From: Datnioides undecimradiatus
Lineage: Eukaryota; Chordata; Actinopteri; Lobotiformes; Datnioididae
Assembly: GCA_008933995.1 (NCBI GenBank)
Contig: WARS01000036.1
Span: forward strand, 20,693,285-20,757,284
DNA: 64,000 nt
Direction of reading: 5' to 3'
Below are positions 34,146 to 45,177 of the stretch, piece by piece. A model generated the notes under the pieces. The model was not told the DNA's origin and searched no databases. It worked only from the letters and a program-made list of their open reading frames with translations. The position numbers and the translations under genes were made by a program. Positions within the stretch are counted from its first letter, which is position 1. Every line of letters starts with the position of its first letter.

Positions 34146-36226
34146 CCCTCGTCCTTTCCAAGTCTCTCTTTGCAAAACAGGCTCCTGAGCAATTAAGTGG
34201 ATGGCTGTCTCCGGAGCACAAGCCCGTTTATTATCGTCCTCCACTTTCTCCCACATTTCTTCATCAAGCATCGCCTGGGAACCTAACGGGCTCTTCAGCG
34301 CCTGCACGGGAGCACGCACACACAAAGTTTAACCCACATCGCCGGCCTGCTGTGTGTGCGAGGGAGCTGAAATGACAACTTATTCGGGAGCGTTGGGACG
34401 GGGGCCAGGAGGGACACAGAGATTATCTGACCGTCATGCCAGAAAAACACAATCAGCTCCGTGTCTGGACTCAGCACCGGGCCCGAACGCTCCGCTTCCC
34501 CGTTTTCATCTTCCAGCAGTCGCTCCCACCTGGCAGGGCTCTCTGTAATGTATTCAAACTTACAGCGCGGCGTCGCACAAACAGGCAGAACATTAGAAAC
34601 ACGGTTCGATACCATGCATCCAATAACAAACAAAAACAAGAACCATTACCTGAAAGCTGCAGAAACGCTGGGTTGCATCGTTTTAGATGATCATGAAGAG
34701 CGTTGATGGACGGATGGAGAGGAACATCTGCAGGAGTGCCGCAGTTTGGTTTTAAATATTAGTTTTGCATTTATTGTTTGTTTGAATTTGAGTTCAGGGT
34801 GTTTATTCTCACGGCGCGTTCAGGGACACGCCGTGCAATGCAGAGTAACTCTGAGTTAAACAGCTCTGACTCAGTTTGCAGCTGTGGTGTTGATATAATG
34901 TGACGCACATGTGAGGCGTTCTCAGTCATTGCTCAGAGCATCAGGACGCATTGTGTTGACATCACACTGTGGCTCATCGTGGCGGGCGTGGGTCGTACCG
35001 TCAGGTTGTAATCGATGAACAAATACTCAACCCGAGCTTTCTGAGTCTCGGCTAAATGACGTGAGAGCAAACACACTTCCTAAACGACACGATGTCCACA
35101 CAGCCTGGGCTGGTTCCCTGCACACTGATGAATATTATGGATTATGTGCAGCCATTTTGGTAAAACCTGACTGGTGGACCTGTGGATGAAGGTCTGAAAG
35201 CACAAACAAAAACAGAAACAACATCCTGTTTTGCATAAGGACGTTGTGTTTAATCCGCCCGGTGCCGGACACGCGCTCTGCTCCTTCCATAACCTCTGAA
35301 CGCGACGGTGCACCGGGCCTCTGCAGCCTTTAATCCAAATATTCACCGGTGATTGTGCGAGGCGGCGCCGTTCCATTCAGCTTCACAATCACCAGGTTGC
35401 AGGAATAATCAGGCCGAGCGTCTAATCAGCAGTCATTGTGCCGCTCGCTATTGTCCGAGCGCTCTCCGGCAGCAAGGTAAATGACCCTCAAACCGGGGAG
35501 GAAATTTGTTTTTTCAGATGAAAGAAGCGCGCAGGTGGGAGTAAAGTGTCATCCTAACATCCCGACAATGCTGGAATCTGTCTGCAAATGCAAATTAAGA
35601 CTTAATGCTCCCGAAGCCACTTCCTGTCTCCTGCTGCAAACTTTAAATGGGCCCAAAGTTCTGAACTCTGAGTTTTGGTCTGAACTAACTGTTAAAATCC
35701 TAATAAATGGAACATGTGAGAAAACACAAAAAGGCTGTTTTGTCCAAAAGCGTCACTGTGACTCAGGAAGTCCCTTTTTAGTGTCTCTGCACACGTTCCG
35801 ACGCCGGGATACGACGCATCAGCGGCGCTCTGATGAAAATCAGCGTCTTTCTGGACTCTGGACTACAAACAGACTCTGATGGCTTTCTGCAGTCTGTCCA
35901 CATATTCACAGTGAATTTCCAATGATGCAATGAAAACCCTTCGCTGGGCCTCTTCTGATTCACATCCCTCATTGTTCTAACTGTATTCACTTCCTTAACT
36001 CATCAGGAAGTCCTTTTATTCTCTCTATACGAGCGTTTAAGGGGCCTTTTACCTCTTCCTATTCAACAGTATTCATTTCCTCCCTCCATACGGCGGCCTC
36101 ATGCACTGACAAACCCCAGGCGCGCCTCTTCCAACAGACCAGTTCAGAGTCAGCGGGACACTACAAACTCTGGTTTGTCTGCAGCTGCTCTGTCAGCCTG
36201 TGTTTGGTCTCCGAGGCCCACGGTTC
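34138..36226. other. Non-genic stretch
   Basis: Unique sequence. Overlapping open frames at 34295-34706 and 35481-35879 (132 codons) show no recognisable family. A ggttcgatacc word at 34605-34615 mimics a tRNA B-box, but no A-box or acceptor stem accompanies it. Confidence 0.5.
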
Positions 36227-36634
36227 ATGGCTAAGACGCCAAAGCCTGTCTTTAACGTGAAGGCGGTGGTTAGTGGGGAGAATGCGCAGCGGGCCTGCTT
36301 TGTGTTGTGTCCCGGCGATAACGCGCTCCGACGCGCTAACACAATCCAGCTGCCGCCCGTACGAGGGAACGCAGACGCCGTCTCTGCTGCTCTTTCTCTG
36401 ATTTCAGCCCATTTCGCTGGAGACGCAGACAACCTGCTCCATCTGAAACGAGCGTGCGGGCTGCACGACCTGCTGCTCGCTGCTGCAGAAGATAACTTCA
36501 GGCTCTGCTCTGTGCACAGGTTCAGCACACATGGGATCCTCTCTGGGTGCACAGCTGCACGTTTCGAGCAGTGCACTCGGCCCAAAGTGGAGCGTGCTGA
36601 TACTGCAAAGCGAATCGGGAGCCGCGGGGGGTAA
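36227..36634 (+). CDS. Weak candidate ORF of unknown function
   Basis: From the ATG at 36227 about 135 codons are open to 36634 in a CpG-rich stretch with mixed amino-acid composition and no simple repeat, unlike most long frames in this window. The sequence has an alanine/leucine-rich central part (for example AVSAALSLISAHFAGDA) and several cysteines. The Kozak context is poor (t at -3). The opposite strand is also open across most of it, which is typical of GC-rich non-coding DNA. No domain was recognised. It may be spurious. Confidence 0.12.
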   Translation: MAKTPKPVFNVKAVVSGENAQRACFVLCPGDNALRRANTIQLPPVRGNADAVSAALSLISAHFAGDADNLLHLKRACGLHDLLLAAAEDNFRLCSVHRFSTHGILSGCTAARFEQCTRPKVERADTAKRIGSRGG

Positions 36635-36918
36635 AGCCCACGGCCCGTGTGGACAGCTCTGCTCAGCGGCGATACAGCGTGGGACGGTGTTGATCCAAAG
36701 AGGAAGAGAAGGGGCAGGCTGCGGCAGAGGAGCGTTTCCTCTTGCAGAGTCTTTGTCTGAGTGTTGCTGCTGCTCTGTCAGTATCCGAGGCCAACAAGGG
36801 GGAGAGCGGCGGCGGAGTAATGAGAGCGACTCAGTTCCTCTTAATTATCCAATAAAGTCTGCTTTTTACCTCGGCGCGCCCACCCATCCAGTTCAAGAGC
36901 AATCAGCCACACATAGAT

Positions 36919-36942
36919 ACACACACACACACACACACACAC
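36919..36942. repeat. (AC)12 microsatellite
   Basis: Uninterrupted AC tract. Confidence 0.97.
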
Positions 36943-36991
36943 TCAGGCCTAATCCCTGCATCTTATTGTCCCTGTTGCCACCTTTTCTTCT

Positions 36992-37006
36992 CACACACAC
37001 ACACAC
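36992..37006. repeat. (CA)7 tract
   Basis: Uninterrupted CA units. Confidence 0.93.
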
Positions 37007-37206
37007 ATGCATGCAATCTGGATGCACACACACCCGCTGTCTGTGTCTTCGCCTCTGCGCCTGCGAGGTGTAAATGGTGGGTAATGGTGTGTGTCAGACC
37101 TATGTAACAGCCCATTAGGCATGTGGAGTGAGTTAATCTGATCTAACGTCTCTCTTCCCCACTTTTTAAACCCCCCCCACCCCCGGCTCAGACTTGGAGG
37201 AGGCAG

Positions 37207-37251
37207 GTGGGGGCGGAGGGTACCGGGCCGGTTTGAGTCGGGGGGGGGGGG
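37207..37251. other. G-quadruplex-compatible segment (plus strand)
   Basis: Runs GGGGG, GGG, GGG and an 11-G run lie within 45 bp. The long G run lies just before gtaacgtgcac. Folding is inferred, not shown. Confidence 0.5.
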
Positions 37252-37540
37252 TAACGTGCACCCGCCTTGACACCTTCCTGAGCCCAAACCGCTTCCACAT
37301 GTGAGACGTCGGTGACTTGCGTCCTGTGCAGCGTCAGCGTAGCTTCCTATTCAGTGGGGACGTGGATTCGTAAAGCGGGTGGCGGTGATGCTGGTGGTGG
37401 CTGGGGGGGTTGTCGCCATGACGACATGACGTGCAGCTCGTCAAGATAATTGGAGAGTTTAAAAAAAAAAAAAAAGGCTGCTTTGTAAGAGATGAGTCAC
37501 GTAACAGCGCCGGTTTGAGTCTGATTCCTGTGGACCCCCG

Positions 37541-37544
<4 letters not shown>

Positions 37545-37605
<61 letters not shown>
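37545..37605. repeat. (CA)30 microsatellite
   Basis: The longest uninterrupted dinucleotide tract in the window. Confidence 0.98.
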
Positions 37606-37607
<2 letters not shown>

Positions 37608-38730
37608 TGCAGAAACAGGACCGAGCCCGCCGCACACTGTGCGTGGATGTATAGGCTGAAAATCAAACAGCAGGCCAATTCCCAGGCAGGCCTTTGAGGC
37701 TTAAGTGCTTTCAGACGGCCGGGTTCGGTTTCATTACAACTGATGTATATTTTTAAAGTGTGTGTGTGGGGGGGGGGCAGCTCTGGACACACTCAGTGTC
37801 CTGGAATGTGTTGCTGAAAGCTGAGCTAAAGGAAGGTGTAACTGTCTGTATTACCAGCAGATTCACTTATTAGTGCAGCGGCGAGGAACAAATGATGAAA
37901 CAGGGACGGGTCATGTGACTCTGCGATGTTTTAAACACACACACGACAGTGAAACAACAATAACAACTCAACAACAACAAGCCTCATTCCCACTGCTGCT
38001 CTCCAGCACACAGCAGCATTCATGGATGATCCCGGTGTGCAGAGAGTGATCACATGACGACGTGCGTCATGAGAAACAGGAAGTTTGTCTGTATTTGGAT
38101 GGAAAACTGGTAAATCCCATAAAACACCAAAACCAACAAACACTCACCTTGTGTTTCTATGTGTTTTATCTCTGTAACAGGAGTAACAGGCTTCAGATCT
38201 GCACACACAGTACCCGTCACATGCTTCAGCTCACTGGTCTTTCCTGGGATTTGATTGATATGAAATATAACCTATAATAACCCTGCCCACAGGGTTCCTG
38301 GAGCCCCAGATATGGCTGCAGGGTCCAAAGTGTTGGGATTAGGGTCTGACTCATGCTCATTTCTAGGCCACACGTCAGACTGAAGACCCACATGTTTGTG
38401 TGAGTGGCTCAGTCACAGTTGCATGAAATTTCAGGTAAATTATTACATTATTTTACTAAAAATCACAATATTTTTGTATCAAACACCTCAATGTTGAGAC
38501 GGTAACTCAAAGATAACTACTGATTCTATCAAAAAAAGACTTATTCACTGTTTTTTGATAAATAATCATCAGTAATGTGGATATAATGACTAATTAGGTG
38601 GAGGCGAGTAATCATGCAGTTGGAAGTGATAAACACAGAAGATCGTCTCATTTCACTGTAACGCAGCCTTAAACCAGGAAAAACACTGATAATACATCAG
38701 GATATGATGATTCCTGAAACCTGAGGCTGT

Positions 38731-38778
38731 ATATCAGTTCATATCAGTTCATATCAGTTCATATCAGTTCATATCAGT
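38731..38778. repeat. 10-bp minisatellite
   Basis: Four perfect tandem copies of ATATCAGTTC and a fifth partial copy ending in gtgt. Perfect identity suggests recent expansion. Confidence 0.96.
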
Positions 38779-38883
38779 GTGTCACTCAGGCTCAATGGAC
38801 CAGAGAGGTGCAACATATTTGTGTGTGTGTGACGATGAGTGTAGTGCATGCATGCTCCCGCGCGCCCTTGCAGGTGTGTTTCG

Positions 38884-38885
<2 letters not shown>

Positions 38886-38917
<32 letters not shown>
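38886..38917. repeat. (GT)16 microsatellite
   Basis: Uninterrupted GT tract. Confidence 0.97.
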
Positions 38918-38921
<4 letters not shown>

Positions 38922-39059
38922 GCATCCCCGGGCCGTGACTGGGAGGCAGAGGGAGCTGCAGGCCGTCCTCTCACACGCCACCTCTCCTGCAGAGCGTCTC
39001 GCCAGTTATTATCTGAGCCGGCCAACTGTTTATTTTCTAGCTCAATTGCCTGGCGTGGG

Positions 39060-39270
39060 CGTACGCGGCGGCAAATGAGGTTAATACGATTCTCCGAGCA
39101 ATGATGTGGTGACTCAGTACAATAGGTTGGCAGAACAATTTGTGTGTGTTTGATAGCGGTTGGTGGATTGTTTCAGGGGCATTTGGGTGGTGGGATAATT
39201 GCTTCCAGAGCTCCCTGTGGAGTAATTGCGCTTCCTCCACCCAAAAGCTGTGCCTCCCCCTGAGAATCCG
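39060..39270. promoter_or_regulatory. Possible conserved non-coding element
   Basis: A repeat-free block between two GT clusters. It contains a TGACTCA AP-1 heptamer at 39112-39118, gaggttaatacgatt, ggataattgcttcc and gagtaattgcgc. The two taattgc/ataattgc words are homeodomain-like. This is inference from composition. Confidence 0.22.
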
Positions 39271-39422
39271 CTGCCCACCACTACTTAAGAGATTCCTGGG
39301 CCAGAGGGACCGGCCAAATTGTTCTCTCCCGGAGAGGGGCGCTGGGAGCTGCAGCGGTTTGGGTGGAGCGGCTGATTGCACGGCACCCACCAGTTTGATT
39401 TTCTATGCACTGGATGTCTGCA

Positions 39423-39473
39423 TGTGTGTGTGTGTGTGTGTGTGTCCACCTGCATGTGTGTGTGTGTGTGTGT
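39423..39473. repeat. Paired GT tracts
   Basis: (TG)11 at 39423-39445 and (TG)9 at 39455-39473, separated by ccacctgca. Confidence 0.96.
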
Positions 39474-39869
39474 TCTCACGGTTCGGATTAATTAGCGAGC
39501 CAGCACAGCTCTCAGAGTGATTGTGAGGAAATTGCCCTCAGCTGCACGTTCAGACACATGTTGTCTCCCCGAAATCAGACGAGCCTGAGATCTGAGATTT
39601 GCATTCCAGACGTCCACTTCAGACCGCGGCGAAGCGAGCTGAGACTGTCGAGGAATGGACCCGCGGCCGCTCACACGTGCGTGCAAAGGGCTGAAGGTTT
39701 TCCCGTGGTTTTTAAATGACTGCTTCCCGGGAATACATCACTCTTTTCCCAGGAACGTCAGGTTTTTCTCGGATTTTGACGAAGAATCGCAGATAATTTG
39801 CTGTAAAACGCTGCTCAGTTCATTTTCTGAGGTTTTTCTCTTCTATAAGGGCACGGCAGACAAATGGTT

Positions 39870-40052
39870 TTAGCAGAACAGTCCATCACACTGCTGCAGC
39901 GCGCGCTCTTTAAGGCGCAGTGAAACCACACAGGCTGACGTGTGTCTGTCCTGCTTTGCTAATAAATGAATGAAGATAATGACGCGCTGCTTTTGCTCCG
40001 GCTGCTCGTCGCTCTGATCTGTGGGTCCGGCGTCAAGTTGCGCCGCCGCCAT
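39870..40052 (-). CDS. Weak candidate small ORF / first exon, product unknown
   Basis: The minus strand reads cttcagaaATGGCGGCGG at 40052, which fits the YY1/TISU pattern of an ATG embedded in an AAnATGGCGGC element. The frame is open for 60 codons, starting MAAAQLDAGPTDQSDEQPEQ (acidic, Q-rich), then a hydrophobic patch VIIFIHLLA, and ends at TAA 39870-39872. No domain was recognised. Internal GT sites are poor donors, so it would be either a stand-alone small protein or a first exon with a weak donor. About three ATGGCGG strings per strand are expected by chance in this window, so confidence is low. Confidence 0.2.
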   Translation of the reverse strand: MAAAQLDAGPTDQSDEQPEQKQRVIIFIHLLAKQDRHTSACVVSLRLKERALQQCDGLFC

Positions 40053-41188
40053 TTCTGAAGATACGACGACACGTTGCAGCGTGATATGCAGTTACAGTAT
40101 GGTTCCTGTCACTGAGCTTCACAGATTTCATTCAAATTCATTCAAATGTGCTTTATCTTTGTTGTTTTATTCACTTCAGCAGCATCTAAATCTTCCTTTT
40201 AGTTTGCACTCTGGCTCGTCCGTGATGCCTTCACTGCCTCATGCGTTCACGTTCACCTGCTTCAAACGGTCGGCGTTTTTAAAAAGTGAAAGCCCTAAAC
40301 ATTCACCCTGACTCTCATGAGTGTGTTCAGCTTGATGTCTGTTTCAACTAAAGCCCCAGACAGACGAAGATGAGGAGCCGGAGCAGGACGGTGCGGAGCT
40401 GAAGGAAAGAATGTCAACATTAGCCAGCGCACATAAAAGAAGGAAAATGGATGGAAAAAAGGAAGAAACTGACGGAGAAAAACGCAGCAGAGTCCCATTT
40501 TGATTGGCCGTCTCCGCGGGCACCCAGCTGCTGGTACAGCTGTCGGGTGAGTTAAGGAGAAAGGCCTGAAAATCATTAGCACTGTGTTTATTCGCTGGCA
40601 CGTCTCACTCACAGTCGGCTGCACGGTGACGTTTAACGCAACAGGAGTGAAGTCGGTGCTGAAGGAGGATGTTGGAGCTACTGTTAGCTAGTTCAGGATT
40701 GGGCGGTAGAGGTCACATGATCACCTGCGCTTAAACCTGCTGTAACTGTTATCTTTTATATGAACAGTGGCTCAAATGAGCGTATGGAGGGTGACACGGG
40801 TCAGTCATGTGACAACAAAAACAACCAAACCGCGTCTGAACATTGTGCTTTAGCTGATCCGCACTGAGACGAGCCCCAGACGCACGCTAATGGTGCTAGT
40901 GTGTGCTAACACACTGAATGCAGCAGCTTTATGAGATGATAACATGATGGTTTTAACTTGTCGATAAGCCCCAAAATCAAATTTCTTGAGGTTTAATTCA
41001 ACTTTTTAGCTAAAACATGACAAAAATGAAGGATTATAATTATCTGCAGCGCCGCTGCTTAAACGCGTCATTGTTGTTGCAGTGCAGCCTGGGATAAAAC
41101 TCATAAAACAATTGTGGTGTGCAACAATACAGTAATGAGCAAGTTTCAAGTGCAATTCATTTGATTCCACCAAAACATCAGTGTCATC
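40053..41188. other. Non-genic stretch
   Basis: Unique sequence with ctgttagctagtt near 40680. Antisense frames at 40295-40624 have no family resemblance. Confidence 0.5.
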
Positions 41189-41212
41189 TTATTATTATTA
41201 TTATTATTATTA
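41189..41212. repeat. (ATT)8 microsatellite
   Basis: Uninterrupted ATT units. Confidence 0.95.
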
Positions 41213-43040
41213 GACGGTGAACAGATCAATAAGCTGCTCACACACGCGTGCTAACATCAGCCGGGGCAGAAGACTGTGTGCACAATTAAAAGCAATTAGT
41301 CTTTTATTAAAAATCACTGAAAAACTCAAAGTCCTTATGAAGATCATCAGCCAGGAGGCCAAAGAATAATTTGCCTGATTTCAGCCCACTCCAAACAAAC
41401 AAAACAAAGCATTCGCTGAATGTTAATTGGGCGGCGTGGAGGATTAACAGCGAGCTGATGGTGAAATGTGATGCCGGAGAGAGAGAGAGAGAGAGAGAGA
41501 CGAAGGGTTTCCCAGCAGGCTTCTGCACCGTCAGAGCGGGTGATGCACGGACGCTAAAAACACCTGATTGGTCTCAGATGCTGCAAAACCTGGAGCTTCT
41601 CCCTGTGCAACCGGACGTGTTAATGAAATCCACTCATTCTTTTATGTTTTATGCACAAACGCGCCGCAGCATGTTTTATTGATTGCTGGTTTTGATGTGA
41701 GCACACAGGACTGGGTGTTTACACACACTCGCTGCAGTTGCCGCAGCAAAGTTGTGGCTGCAGCAACGCCCGTGGGTCGCCGCCAACACGGCAGCAACAG
41801 GTGCTCTCCTTTGAGTATTAATTACATTCACGTGTGTCCGTCTGTATCACTGCAGCTCTGATTTCTGCTGCAGGCCGCACGTAACGCGCTCGCCCGTTAG
41901 GATGATTTTAATTTGGAAGACAAATGCGTTCGTGCCTCTTCCTCTCCTGCGCTGAACAGGCTGCGAACCCTCAGACGAGCGTCTAACAAACCACGACCGG
42001 CTTTTAATGGTTGCTACGCCAAAATCTGTGGTAACCAGGGAGCTAATTATCCATCCTTTTCATGTATCCTGCTCATTTTGCTCATTTCTCTGAGTGCACT
42101 TTGTGGACGTGCTTAAACAGCATATGCAGTGGTAAGCAAGTAATCACATCCGCCGGATCACCGCCGCCGTATGTGTCCATTTCCACTGCGGAGCGCTTTA
42201 AATGATAGGCACTTACGATCCAGAAAGTCACCGCCTGCTCCATAAAAACCTTCATTTCAGTGTGAGTTTCTCTAAATCATGCAGATGTAGGTAGATTATA
42301 CCCACCTCCGAGGGTTCAATAGAGGCTCAACTCTGGCATTTGACTTTGAAAGCGCAGCATCTGATTATCAAAAGCACTGACATTTCAGTGGAAACGGGGA
42401 GAGGTTGCGAGGCGAGGGTGTGTTGGCAGCGTTCAATTCCAGTGTTCCTGCAAAATGCATGCGCCCCGGCTGCTGATGGGCAGCTGTGATAACGCCTCAC
42501 GCAGGTGTTTGAGCGATATGATCCCACGTTTGATCACGTCCGCCCTCAGCGTGATGCTGCAGCGTCGACTCGTTTCAGAAGACGATTTAAAGCAGTTTAC
42601 AGTGATCACATCCCTCTCGTCTGGGAAGTGTTTAACCTCTTGTTCCAGATCCTCCACCTCCTGCGGTTCCCACCTGTGTGACCACCTGACTCCGCCCTAA
42701 TGTGGCCCACTGTCTCCGTCCTCTGTGTGGAGCATTCCAGCCGTAGTTCTTCATGGTTTTCCTTGTGCTGGATCTGGTTTATGAGGTCCCCTTTGCCTGC
42801 CTACCTGTGGACTGACCCAGCATCTGCTGATGAAACCACTTTGTTTTGTGTATCTGAGTCTCTGCGTCCTGGTGCGGCCCCACCAGGCTGCCATTCAACT
42901 AACACAGGCGCTGACTCTGTTGTAGAGCCCGACCGGTGCAAGATCTGGTCTGAGACTGGTGCTGTCTGAAACAGAGCTTCTCTCTGTGACCGAGCAGCGA
43001 CTCAGCAGCCATGTGACTCTGCAAAGGTCAGAAGCTGCTG
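41213..43040. other. Non-genic stretch
   Basis: Contains the GA tract 41477-41500. Open frames at 42455-42969 are short and have no recognisable family. No other feature was seen. Confidence 0.5.
41477..41500. repeat. (GA)12 microsatellite
   Basis: Uninterrupted GA tract. Confidence 0.97.
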
Positions 43041-43180
43041 AAACACATCACTGTATTAAAGCAGAGACTCAGCTTCAATGCTCTGCAGAGACTCTGGAGT
43101 CACAGCAACACATCACTGCATTAAAGCAGAGACTCTGGAGTCACAGCAACACATCACTGTATTAAAGCAGAGACTCAGCT
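43041..43180. repeat. 41-bp minisatellite, about three units
   Basis: The core acacatcactg, attaaagcagagactc occurs at 43043, 43108 and 43149. The last two are 41 bp apart and include a ctggagtcacag linker. The first is 65 bp upstream with a diverged linker. The first and third units end in agactcagct, the middle one in agactctggagt. Confidence 0.92.
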
Positions 43181-43794
43181 GAACATTATTCCTTTACATT
43201 CACAGTTGCACCAATTTTTTATTTTAAGTATTTTCTGCCTTAAAAAACAGAAAAAGCCTGTTATCACTTCATCCAGCGGCTCCTGCCAGGATGGAAATGT
43301 CAGACAGTAAAAGCAAAGTGGATGTGAAACACCCGTCAGCTCTCCCCTGCTGCTGTCTGCAGGTACGGGGCAACCTCTCGTGATGATGATCGCCTGAACG
43401 ACGAGACTCCGTCCCGCTGCGGAGCAACGACAATGAAGACGCACAGACGAGGAGAGGCTCGTTGATGATGTCACACGATGCCAATAATGCGTCTGTTAGT
43501 GCGTCTGAGCAGGTGACCAGTGACGCTGCGTGATGTCAACACGTGACGTTCAAACGCTCCCAGCATCGCCTCTCTTTGTGGCGACGCTGATGAAACCCGC
43601 AGCATCTGTGCAGCGATCGAGTTTGCGGCGTGAGCAATGCTTGCTCATCATTAAGGCGACAGGAAGTAAACAGAAGTTTGGCAGCGGACGCCAACTCATT
43701 AGAAAGACACGAGGCGCACGCTCTCTGCTCCCCCCGTCCCTCGTTCCATCCCGGTCCTCGCCGTGTTAACCGTCTTTCATTACTGCTCGCCGTT
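43181..43794. other. Non-genic stretch
   Basis: Unique sequence, CpG-rich from 43370 to 43760. Overlapping frames on both strands have no family resemblance. Confidence 0.5.
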
Positions 43795-43995
43795 ATCCAA
43801 ATTAAGTTATCCCTCCTCATTATTTTGCCAAGAGGGAAATGGGACGTGTCAGCAGAAAGTAAAAATATCATCAGCGGGCCTGAGCTATGACAGATTAATT
43901 GGATTATAGATGCATTTAGCCTAGATTAGGTCCTGCATGGGGACCTGGATGGTGACACAGATGGATTAAGTTAGAGAGTGCAACACTGACGGGAA
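43795..43995. promoter_or_regulatory. Homeodomain/OTX-like site cluster, possible enhancer
   Basis: Within 200 bp: ccaaattaagtta, tcattattttg, agattaattggattatag, cctagattaggt, atggattaagtt and ctcttaattgtg. GGATTA (twice) and the related AGATTAGG fit the bicoid/OTX/PITX (K50) class; TTAATTG fits the generic homeodomain class. No simple repeats. Conservation was not tested. Confidence 0.25.
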
Positions 43996-44696
43996 GAGCT
44001 CTTAATTGTGTAGGGTAAACGCAGTGGCACAGGGGTGACATCAAACTCCAACTATTTCCTGCCCCTCGACGCTTCTATTTAGCGTCGCTCCCCGCCGGGT
44101 ATTTGGGCCGAAACTACTCTGCCTCTAATATCCTGCAGAGGCGTCCATCACGTTCCTGTCGTTCCATCTGCTGCGGCCACCAAAAGCCATTTTACTGCAA
44201 AGAAGCTGAGAGAAATGTTGGTTTGAGAGTGTCTGAAAGGCCAAATTTAATAGGATCCTGCAGCACGGCTGCTTTCCTACAGGAAACAACACAAACACAA
44301 CGAACAGCATGAACCAGTGGACCCTCTGGGCTGTGAAGCATGAATTGATTAATTAAATGAATCCAAATGTAAAAACACAGTAAGATCTTTGTATTTGTTA
44401 TTCTTCCCAGCAGTGGATGAGTTTCTTTCACCGTGCGTTACAGTTTGGACCCAGATCTGATGATTTGTTGCCTTAAAAACAACAAAAAGGTTCAAGTTGA
44501 TCGGAAAATCGCTTTTTATGACTCTTCTGGACTTTAAAGGAAAAGAAATTCAGAATAATGGCACAGAACCAGTGATGTCACGGCTCCCTCTTCCTTGTTC
44601 AAACCATTACCCACAATGCAACTTTACTGCCGACACCTCGGTCAGGGGCTCGGGTGTGCTATGCTAGCAGCTGCTTCATATTCAATGTGACGCCGA
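43996..44696. other. Non-genic stretch
   Basis: Unique sequence with a cccacaatgcaac word near 44610. No gene was recognised. Confidence 0.5.
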
Positions 44697-44716
44697 CTCA
44701 AGTGACATCACTTGAG
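44697..44716. promoter_or_regulatory. Inverted pair of NK2-class sites
   Basis: CTCAAGTGA and its exact reverse complement TCACTTGAG are separated by two bases. TCAAGTG is the core known for NK2-class homeodomain proteins (NKX2 family), and here it occurs as a perfect 9-2-9 inverted repeat. Confidence 0.35.
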
Positions 44717-45177
44717 GCCGTTTGTCCTGCAGGCTTTTTTTCAACAATGCGTCAGACGTCAGCCGTGTAGAGGTGCTGGTTACTAATTATTCACTGTTGC
44801 AAACACAAATAACCATCTTTCCAAAGCCCACCTGCAGCAGTCTGGGTTCTATAAACAACGACGTCTCATGTTCTCGGTGGCTTTACATGAACATTTCCCA
44901 GAAACTCGCCACAAAGTCGATGCAGTAGAACAGAAATCTTGGACAAATGCAGACATTTGTGAAGCCGAAGCTGTTGCAGAGCGACACAGGCCTGAAACCT
45001 TATAAATATAATATACGGCATGTGATACAGCAGCTCTTATTGGCAGTGTCACTCACCAATGTCTTCGGGTGTGATCTTTATGTTCCGCTGTCAAACAGAC
45101 ATTTTAACGTCTTCACCTCAGCCGACACCACTTTGCTCTTGTGTTTACGATCATCAGTTAAATTAACCTAATGATGA
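44717..45177. other. Non-genic stretch
   Basis: Unique sequence; no feature recognised. Confidence 0.5.

Larger units (their letters stand above)
36635..37544. other. Non-genic, CA- and G-rich stretch
   Basis: Holds CA tracts at 36919-36942 and 36992-37006, a C run near 37172 and the G-rich segment 37207-37251. An A15 run lies at 37460-37474. No gene was recognised. Confidence 0.5.
37606..39869. other. Non-genic stretch
   Basis: Contains the 10-bp minisatellite (38731-38778), GT tracts at 38886-38917, 39423-39445 and 39455-39473, and the complex stretch 39060-39270. No gene was recognised. Confidence 0.5.

Noticed and set aside
34470-34495. ctcagcaccgggcc resembling half of an REST/NRSF site
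   Set aside because: The second half of the motif is not present.
34600-34620. ggttcgatacc resembling a tRNA B-box
   Set aside because: The flanking bases do not pair as a T-stem, and there is no A-box or acceptor stem upstream.
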